From assembly GCA_016930895.1 (NCBI GenBank), contig JAFGFV010000217.1, forward strand, positions 1-17,532: a stretch of DNA of 17,532 nt, read 5' to 3'. The translations under genes were made by a program, and so were the position numbers. The first letter of the stretch is position 1, and each line of letters begins with the position of its first letter. The notes under the pieces were generated by a model. It did not search any database. It was not told the origin of the DNA and worked only from the letters and a program-made list of their open reading frames with translations. Below are positions 13,468-17,532 of the stretch, in pieces. The DNA comes from Spirochaetales bacterium (GTDB taxonomy: Bacteria; Spirochaetota; Spirochaetia; SZUA-6; DRHE01).

Positions 13468-13653
13468 CACCGGGCGTGTTCCGGCCTCCAGCCTCCGATG
13501 CGCGCGGATGAAGCTGCAGGTGTTGGAGGCCAGGCTCGGAGTTCGAATCCCGGCGAGCGCAGCTTATTGGGTTCGATAGGAAGAGGATGGGATAGACAGG
13601 TCGCAGCGGGGCGGGCTTAGCCCGCTCGCGGCACGGCGACTGTTTGGAAGCAG
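13468..13653 (+). other. Structured flaA 3' untranslated region or small-RNA candidate
   Basis: This stretch between the flaA stop and its terminator has no convincing gene. It contains a long-range stem, GGCCTCCA (13483-13490) with TGGAGGCC (13524-13531), a hairpin GCGGGC-TTA-GCCCGC (13611-13625), and a tRNA-like T-loop GTTCGAATC (13541-13549) with a near-complementary acceptor-like pair (13500-13506 with 13554-13560). Together these suggest a folded RNA tail; the function is unknown. Confidence 0.4.
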
Positions 13654-13692
13654 ATGGGGACTTTCCGCTCTGGGCGGGGAGTCCCCATTTTT
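13654..13692 (+). terminator. Strong intrinsic terminator downstream of flaA
   Basis: ATGGGGACT (13654-13662) pairs perfectly with AGTCCCCAT (13680-13688). The stem continues inward by about six more pairs (two G-T) to a five-base loop and is followed by five T. It points rightward, 187 bases after the flaA stop, and protects the oppositely oriented membrane-protein genes from read-through. Confidence 0.92.
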
Positions 13693-13745
13693 CTTGTTGG
13701 CTGTCTCCGCCTTCTGTGTCTGTGGGCTTGTGGTCCCGCTGGCGG

Positions 13746-13772
13746 TGCGGCTTACCGACTTTGCGGCTTACC
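13746..13772. repeat. 11-bp direct repeat at the end of a membrane-protein gene
   Basis: TGCGGCTTACC occurs at 13746-13756 and again at 13762-13772, a period of 16. The second copy contains the stop codon (TAA on the - strand, 13770-13768) of the barrel-protein gene. Confidence 0.85.
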
Positions 13773-14706
13773 CGTCCAGGCGCCCGGCGCGTTCGGCGCG
13801 CCCGCGCATCGCGGCGAGGTCCAGGGAAAAACCCGCCGAAGCCCGGAACAGGTAGCCTCCGGGACCCGGGTTGGAGACCCCGAGCAGCTGGTCCTGGCCG
13901 AAACTGTAGATCCCGCTGTCAAGGGCGAAGTCCAGCGACAAGCAGCGGGAGACGTTCAGATCCAGCTGCGCGCCCAGAATGATGGAATTGAGGGTGTTCG
14001 TGGGGTCCGTGGCGCCGTCGATGAACTTCTTGGCCAGGGTCTGGTATCCGAAGGTCAGGAGGATCCGGAAGGGCAGGTTCTTGCGGTAGATGTCCGTCTT
14101 GAACGAGTAAATCGTCAGGCTGTCCACGACCTCGAGCGAGGAGCCCTGCTTCTGGGTGAAGGACCTGGTCTGCAGGTTGAGCGAGCAGATCACGTTGGGC
14201 ACGTAGAAGCCGAGGGAGATATCGCTGCGCTCCTGGAGGTAGTCGCCGGTCTCCACCATCCTGCCGCCGATCGAGTTGTCGGAGCGAAAGCGGACGAACG
14301 CCACTCCCGGGAGCTCCAGGCCGATGCTGGTGATGATCCCGGAGTTGAGGAGCTGGCTCGTGGAGTTGAAGGTGCCCAGGAAGGTCCCGAGGCCCAGACG
14401 AAAGTAGTCCAGGCGGTACTCGAAGAGCGCGTAGGCGAGGTGCCGCAGGATGTCGTCCCTGGCGAACCCTGCCTCGAGGGACAGCGCATCCGAGAGCTCG
14501 TGGGTCAGATGCAGCTCCCCTCCCCAGAAGTAGTCCAGCCCGGTGAAGGTGGTATCGGTCGCGATCCGGTCCGTGGTGAAGCCGAGGTTGTCGAAACGGA
14601 AGCTGCCCCCGAGCTCGAGGGCGGGCAGCGCTACGGGAGCGAGGAGGAGTGCAGCCAGGCAGGCGGCCGGCAGGAGCTTGCGGTTCAGGGGGAGATTCAT
14701 GGGCAT
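13768..14706 (-). CDS. Probable outer-membrane beta-barrel protein
   Basis: The 312-residue product starts with a signal peptide (LLPAACLAALLLAPVALPA, cleavage before LELGGSF). The rest alternates hydrophobic and polar residues in strands separated by short turns, typical of a small barrel: GGSFRFDNLGFTTD, WGGELHLTHELSDALSLEAGF, YALFEYRLDYFRLGLGTFLG, FRILLTFGYQTL, LNSIILGAQLDLNV, LFRASAGFSLDL. No membrane helix is seen after the signal. The last strand is followed by an unusual basic tail (AMRGRAERAGRLDG) instead of the terminal aromatic residue of most barrels. ATG 14706 overlaps the upstream TGA by one base and has GGAG five bases before it; ATG 14700 is possible. It belongs to the same operon as the larger barrel protein. 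I do not recognise a specific family. Confidence 0.75.
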   Translation of the reverse strand: MPMNLPLNRKLLPAACLAALLLAPVALPALELGGSFRFDNLGFTTDRIATDTTFTGLDYFWGGELHLTHELSDALSLEAGFARDDILRHLAYALFEYRLDYFRLGLGTFLGTFNSTSQLLNSGIITSIGLELPGVAFVRFRSDNSIGGRMVETGDYLQERSDISLGFYVPNVICSLNLQTRSFTQKQGSSLEVVDSLTIYSFKTDIYRKNLPFRILLTFGYQTLAKKFIDGATDPTNTLNSIILGAQLDLNVSRCLSLDFALDSGIYSFGQDQLLGVSNPGPGGYLFRASAGFSLDLAAMRGRAERAGRLDG

Positions 14707-15884
14707 CAGAACTCCGCGTCAATGGTCAGGAAGACTTCGGCCGGATTCGACGGGTCAAAGGGGTAGAGCTTCACAGGAACCCGCAGCTCCCAGGTCACGC
14801 CCACCGTGAGCAGCCGGAGATAGGGCGATGCGGTGGCGTGGATTTCGTTGACCGGGGCACCCAGCTCCTCGGTCTGGTACACGAACCTCCCTTCGATCCC
14901 GCCGGCCACCGGCCACTCGGCGGGCTTTCCGATCTGGAGGTCGAGGTTCACGTCGAAGGCCTGCTCTCCGGTGTCCTCGAGCAGCCGGGTGTCGCGATTG
15001 ACGAAGTAGCCCGGCCTCCAGAAAAAGGAGGGCGCAACGGCGAACGCCCCGAAGCGCACTCGCGGCTCGACGAACAGGTACAGGAGGTCGGCCCCGATGG
15101 CATCCACGGCCGGGTTCCAGCGCGGGATGCCGAGCTGGGCCAGGAACTCCACGGTCTTCTCTCCCGCGTAGAACAGGAGCCCTCCCCGGTAGTAACCGAG
15201 GCTGCCGTCCGGAACGGGGTAGCTGGCCCCGAAGAAGGCCTCGAGCTTGACGTGCTCGAAGTCGAGCGCAGCACGCAGGTCCGCAGAGAAGTGACCCGAG
15301 TCCAGGGTTTCCTCGAGGCCGTCCTCGTCGATGGAAGAGTCCTGGTACAGGTAGCACGAGAGCAGGGTGCGGGCCTCCCCAGGGGACCACTCCAGGAGCA
15401 GCCCGGTGCCGTTCGGGGAATAAATCCCCTCGTAGGTGTACTCGCTGTCGGGGAAGTGCACGAAGCTGTGGTAGTTGCTGGCCAGGGGCGCAGCCCCGAA
15501 GCGTTCGGGAAAGAGCTCGCCGGTACAGAAGCTCTCGGCCTGACCCACGAACCAGGTGAAGTCCAGCGGCAGGCCGAAGAGCTGCCGCAGGGTCACCGAA
15601 GCCGAAGTGAAGGAGAGTGTGTCGTTGAAGGCCGCCGTCTCCAGGGTCGAGCTGGAGAAGCCGAACAGCACGCGGCCAGCGAACTTGTAGCCGCCGTCGA
15701 TCCGGAGGTCCATGTCCCCCCGGGTGTCGAACCCGAACGTGCCCCCCTCCAGGCGGCCCCACGTGAACAGCTCGAGAGAGGGCACATCGATACCCGCGCC
15801 GAAGGCCGGGGCTGCGAACAGTAGGCTGGAGAGCAGCAGGATGCTGGACAGCAGAATGACGCTGCGCGTAGGGCGGTCCCTCAT
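14706..15884 (-). CDS. Probable outer-membrane beta-barrel protein ending in Phe
   Basis: The 392-residue product has a signal peptide (VILLSSILLLSSLLFAAPAFGA) and then a beta-strand-rich sequence with many aromatic girdle residues: LFTWGRLEGGTFGFD, DLRIDGGYKFAGRVLFGF, LPLDFTWFVGQAESF, TLLSCYLYQDSS, GGLLFYAGEKTVEFLAQLG, PYLRLLTVGVTWELRVPVKLYPF. It ends in TIDAEF, a terminal phenylalanine as expected for substrates of the BAM assembly machine. The start chosen is the ATG at 15884, because GGAGG lies six bases before it and the signal peptide follows; a longer reading from 15911 adds nine residues without support. It is probably a porin- or adhesin-like spirochaete outer-membrane protein. Four-letter family names cannot be assigned from sequence alone. 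Confidence 0.8.
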   Translation of the reverse strand: MRDRPTRSVILLSSILLLSSLLFAAPAFGAGIDVPSLELFTWGRLEGGTFGFDTRGDMDLRIDGGYKFAGRVLFGFSSSTLETAAFNDTLSFTSASVTLRQLFGLPLDFTWFVGQAESFCTGELFPERFGAAPLASNYHSFVHFPDSEYTYEGIYSPNGTGLLLEWSPGEARTLLSCYLYQDSSIDEDGLEETLDSGHFSADLRAALDFEHVKLEAFFGASYPVPDGSLGYYRGGLLFYAGEKTVEFLAQLGIPRWNPAVDAIGADLLYLFVEPRVRFGAFAVAPSFFWRPGYFVNRDTRLLEDTGEQAFDVNLDLQIGKPAEWPVAGGIEGRFVYQTEELGAPVNEIHATASPYLRLLTVGVTWELRVPVKLYPFDPSNPAEVFLTIDAEF

Positions 15885-15939
15885 GGCGTTCCTCCATACC
15901 TCCCGCTGCACCGGCGCGGCGACGCCCTGGCACGCGGTG

Positions 15940-15975
15940 TGAACCGGTCTTTACTAGAATATTATCGACAATGTC
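15940..15975 (-). promoter_or_regulatory. Weak promoter candidate for the barrel-protein pair
   Basis: On the - strand this AT-rich pocket contains CTGACA followed by GATAAT and TAGTAA. The best reading pairs CTGACA with TAGTAA at 15 bases; the GATAAT (15966-15961) has no -35 box at a good distance. A promoter here is expected from layout but poorly defined. Confidence 0.3.
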
Positions 15976-15992
15976 AGGTGGGGGAAACAGGC

Positions 15993-16010
15993 AAAACCCG
16001 CGGCTCGGGC
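15993..16010 (-). terminator. Weak terminator candidate after the REC-PilZ gene
   Basis: On the - strand CCCG (16009-16006) pairs with CGGG (16000-15997) around five bases, followed by four T (15996-15993). The stem is short, so partial read-through into the barrel-protein genes is likely. Confidence 0.3.
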
Positions 16011-16016
16011 GAGGGA

Positions 16017-16730
16017 CTACGTGGTCAGTCTCTTGAAAACGTACTTGGAGAGAGCGCTCTTTTCCGCCGCGGTCAGGTACTCGAAGCGCAGCGCGAGAAG
16101 CTTCTCCTTGAACAGGACGACCCTGCCGGGTGGCTTGAAGCTCTGCCGCATGAGGGTGAACTGGATGTTCGGGATCCGGGTCCCTGCCGCCAGCGCTTCC
16201 GGCGGCGGGGGATTGAAGAGCTCCACAGCGACGCCCCCGACGCTGATGTCCACCACCTTGCCGGAAACCAGGGGCGCCGACTCCTGGAGCCGGAAGTGCA
16301 GGCGCAGGAGCTCTTCGGGATCGGGACGCACCCGGATGTGCTTGCGCTGGCTGTTGTGGCTGGCGCTGCGCGCCAGGATCTTCTTGAGCTGTCCGAAGGC
16401 CGTCTCCTGCTTGTACGGCTTGAGGAGGTACCCCACCACGCCGTACTCCATCATCCGGACGACCATTTCCTTGCTCGACTGGACGGTGTGAACGATGATC
16501 CGCAGCCCCTGGGTCGCCTCGTTTGCCCGCAGCTCCTGGATAAGCTCGGCCCCGTCGATCTCGCGGCTGTCGATGTCGACGATGGCCCCCGCCACATCCT
16601 CGTTTTCCTGGAGGGCACTCAAGGCTTCCTGCCGGCTGGCTACCGGCAGACCCTTGATTCCGAGGGACAGCAGCGCGTAGCAGAGGGAATCCCGGATGTT
16701 GGGCGCGCCTTCGGCGACCAGGAAGACCAT
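16017..16730 (-). CDS. Response-regulator receiver domain fused to PilZ c-di-GMP-binding domain
   Basis: The 237-residue product has a CheY-like receiver domain (residues 1 to about 118). The phospho-acceptor is Asp52 in AIVDIDSREIDG, with Thr82 (IIVHTVQ) and Lys103 (GYLLKPY) in the expected places. The N-terminal acidic pair that binds magnesium is reduced (LVAEGAP in place of a double Asp), so phosphorylation may be weak. The C-terminal PilZ domain (about 127-230) keeps both c-di-GMP signatures: Arg128-x-x-x-Arg132 and Asp160-x-Ser162-x-x-Gly165. It can therefore link a phosphorylation signal to c-di-GMP, a second messenger that controls motility in many bacteria. ATG 16730 is the first start after an in-frame upstream stop, although no clear ribosome-binding site precedes it. 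A flagellar or envelope role is plausible but inferred. Confidence 0.93.
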   Translation of the reverse strand: MVFLVAEGAPNIRDSLCYALLSLGIKGLPVASRQEALSALQENEDVAGAIVDIDSREIDGAELIQELRANEATQGLRIIVHTVQSSKEMVVRMMEYGVVGYLLKPYKQETAFGQLKKILARSASHNSQRKHIRVRPDPEELLRLHFRLQESAPLVSGKVVDISVGGVAVELFNPPPPEALAAGTRIPNIQFTLMRQSFKPPGRVVLFKEKLLALRFEYLTAAEKSALSKYVFKRLTT

Positions 16731-16941
16731 ACGCTTAGGCAGAATCCATCATGGGCTCGAAGAAAAACCGAGGTAAACCTATCCGCTCACCGGGGGAATG
16801 TCAAGTTGTCGGGTTTGGCCGCTCTTGGCCGTGCCGAGTCCGGCTGCCGCGTCGACCGCAGTCAAGCGTTCTGCAGTGAGGCGCAGCTCGGCGCTGGGGG
16901 GCGCACCTGGTCGCTGGCGGCCGCAGCCGGGCGCTGCCGGG
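16731..16941. other. Intergenic region without a gene between REC-PilZ and tRNA-Val
   Basis: Apart from the REC-PilZ promoter on the - strand and the tRNA promoter that begins at 16942, I see no gene, RNA or strong repeat here. The middle is GC-rich with short imperfect inverted segments only. Confidence 0.6.
16776..16804 (-). promoter_or_regulatory. Promoter candidate for the REC-PilZ gene
   Basis: On the - strand a perfect TTGACA (16804-16799) is followed after 17 bases by TAGGTT (16781-16776), a 3/6 match that keeps the key T, A and final T. It would give a leader of about 38 bases. Confidence 0.5.
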
Positions 16942-16970
16942 TTGACAAAGCCGCCAGATTCCAGTATCTA
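16942..16970 (+). promoter_or_regulatory. tRNA-Val promoter
   Basis: TTGACA (16942-16947), exactly 17 bases, then TATCTA (16965-16970). Transcription would start about 16977, some 17 bases before the mature tRNA. Confidence 0.8.
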
Positions 16971-16983
16971 TGACTGGAATCTG
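16955..16983. promoter_or_regulatory. 10-bp perfect inverted repeat around the tRNA -10 box
   Basis: CAGATTCCAG (16955-16964) and CTGGAATCTG (16974-16983) are perfect reverse complements. The nine bases between them contain the -10 hexamer. The arrangement looks like an operator for a dimeric DNA-binding protein; no regulator can be named. Confidence 0.7.
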
Positions 16984-16993
16984 TGAGAGATTC

Positions 16994-17068
16994 GGGCGGC
17001 TAGCTCAGTCTGGTTAGAGCACCAGCTCGACACGCTGGGGGTCGTAGGTTCGAGTCCTATGCCGCCCA
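16994..17068 (+). tRNA. tRNA-Val, anticodon GAC
   Basis: A complete 75-base cloverleaf: acceptor GGGCGGC/GCCGCCC, D stem GCTC/GAGC, anticodon stem CCAGC/GCTGG with loop TCGACAC (anticodon GAC, reading GUC/GUU valine codons), a five-base variable loop GGGTC, and a T stem GTAGG/CCTAT with loop TTCGAGT. All stems pair without mismatch. The discriminator is A, and CCA is not encoded, so it must be added by the CCA-adding enzyme. Confidence 0.97.
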
Positions 17069-17096
17069 AATAAATTGCTGCAGCAGAAGCAGTTGG

Positions 17097-17123
17097 AAGC
17101 CCACTGATTTCGGTGGGCTTTCT
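17097..17123 (+). terminator. Terminator after tRNA-Val
   Basis: AAGCCCAC (17097-17104) pairs with GTGGGCTT (17113-17120), extendable inward by a T-G and a G-C pair, and is followed by TCTC. The T-run is short, but the position 28 bases after the tRNA fits an end of the precursor. Confidence 0.7.
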
Positions 17124-17234
17124 CGTCGAGCGCTGCCCGGGCTAATTAAGCCACCGCCCAAGCGCCGTTTGCCCTGTGCACCTGACCAAGCCGAGTGAGG
17201 ATGAATTAGGTTGGGGTAGGCGACCTGTGGCTCT

Positions 17235-17462
17235 TCAGACGCCTACAGTGACAAGCCGCGCCGCGACGGTCGACGACGCAGGAATTGGCTGAGAGTCTTC
17301 CGCCAGCCCGTGAAGGTGAAAGGCGATGGCTTCCTTCATGTTCTCAAGGGTCTGTTCGACTGTGTTTCCCGTTGTCACACACCCCGGAAGATCCGGGACG
17401 TACGCGGAATAGTTCCGGTCGCCTTTTTCGACGATGACCGCGTAGGTTACCTGTTCAGCCAT
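17235..17462 (-). CDS. hicB: HicB-like antitoxin (short UPF0150 type)
   Basis: A 75-residue protein with the standard short HicB fold: YAVIVEKGDRNYSAYVPDLP, then GCVTTGNTVEQTLENMKEAI and FHLHGLAEDSQPIPASSTVA. It ends shortly after the partial RNase H-like core and lacks the C-terminal helix-turn-helix or ribbon-helix-helix of longer HicB proteins, as in many small family members. HicB neutralises the HicA mRNA interferase and may repress the operon together with it. The start ATG overlaps the hicA reading frame by eight bases. No other gene is visible between it and tRNA-Val. Confidence 0.92.
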   Translation of the reverse strand: MAEQVTYAVIVEKGDRNYSAYVPDLPGCVTTGNTVEQTLENMKEAIAFHLHGLAEDSQPIPASSTVAARLVTVGV

Positions 17463-17532
17463 TCCCCAGCAATCCTGCCTGCTTAAGTATACTGCGCCAT
17501 GTTCCCGGGTGCAACTCGTCGTTGGACTTGCC
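17455..17532 (-). CDS. hicA: HicA-like mRNA interferase toxin, only the C-terminal end present
   Basis: On the - strand the last 25 codons of an open frame enter from the right edge and end at TGA 17457-17455, inside hicB. The residues ELHPGTWRSILKQAGL match the conserved C-terminal helix of HicA (E-L-x-x-G-T-x-R-S-I-L-K-Q-A-G). The catalytic histidine normally lies upstream, beyond the window. HicA is a small double-stranded-RNA-binding-fold toxin that cuts mRNA. Overlap with hicB indicates the usual toxin-first, coupled pair. Confidence 0.85.
   Translation of the reverse strand, partial: GKSNDELHPGTWRSILKQAGLLGNG

Noticed and set aside
13500..13561. Second tRNA gene after flaA
   Set aside because: Only a T-loop and an acceptor-like pair are present; the T stem has two mismatches, there is no D arm and the length is about 62 bases. 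Kept only as a possible remnant.
13654..15824. Long + strand frames opposite the barrel-protein genes
   Set aside because: The - strand proteins have signal peptides, ribosome-binding sites and beta-strand patterns. The + strand frames are Glu/Val/Gly-rich shadows, and the first begins inside the flaA terminator.
15939..16973. 344-codon + strand frame opposite the REC-PilZ gene
   Set aside because: The - strand protein has all key REC and PilZ residues; the + strand reading has no domain.
1..17532. Insertion sequences, prophage genes or replication origin
   Set aside because: No transposase, integrase, phage structural gene, terminal inverted repeat pair or DnaA-box cluster was seen.

Overview
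The window is high-GC bacterial DNA, densely coded, and almost certainly from a flagellated spirochaete (Spirochaetota, Treponema/Spirochaeta-like). The marker is a complete flaA, encoding the periplasmic-flagellum sheath protein found in spirochaetes. It is preceded by an N-acetylmuramoyl-L-alanine amidase gene and a small GerMN-like gene, an order I recall from Treponema pallidum TP0247-TP0249. A radical SAM protein of the spirochaete-restricted 'spiro-SPASM' type supports the same assignment. No transposase, phage gene or CRISPR array is visible.

Left part (1-2352, + strand): a four-gene unit with overlapping or nearly abutting genes. It holds the 3' part of an ion-channel NAD-binding (RCK) gene cut by the window edge, a stand-alone cyclic-nucleotide-binding protein, an exported spirochaete protein of unknown function, and a DUF192 lipoprotein. 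Facing it is xseA-xseB (3858-2387, - strand), encoding exodeoxyribonuclease VII.

Centre (3936-12308, + strand): seven tightly packed genes, most coupled by start/stop overlaps. Five look like a surface- or flagellar-glycan cassette: a nucleotidyltransferase-like/radical SAM/SPASM fusion, a GT-A-like glycosyltransferase, an SpsF-type nucleotidyltransferase, a PseG/SpsG-type domain fused to a zinc-ribbon methyltransferase, and an ATP-grasp ligase. The amidase and GerMN-like genes follow without a gap. The unit ends in an intrinsic terminator whose stem contains the last stop codon. flaA then has its own promoter and a strong downstream terminator. The organisation suggests, without proving, that the cassette makes a glycan or related small molecule for the periplasmic flagellum or cell envelope.

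Right part (13768-17532): two outer-membrane-barrel candidates and a response-regulator/PilZ protein on the - strand, a tRNA-Val(GAC) gene on the + strand with a good promoter and a 10-bp dyad around its -10 box, and a hicA-hicB toxin-antitoxin pair on the - strand, with hicA cut by the right edge.

The most interesting non-coding structures are: back-to-back divergent promoters with abutting -35 boxes at 3868-3924 that would give almost leaderless mRNAs; an 18-bp in-frame minisatellite at 4431-4510; tandem duplications spanning stop codons (one of which builds the terminator before flaA); a mini-ORF whose stop overlaps the flaA start; and the dyad on the tRNA promoter.
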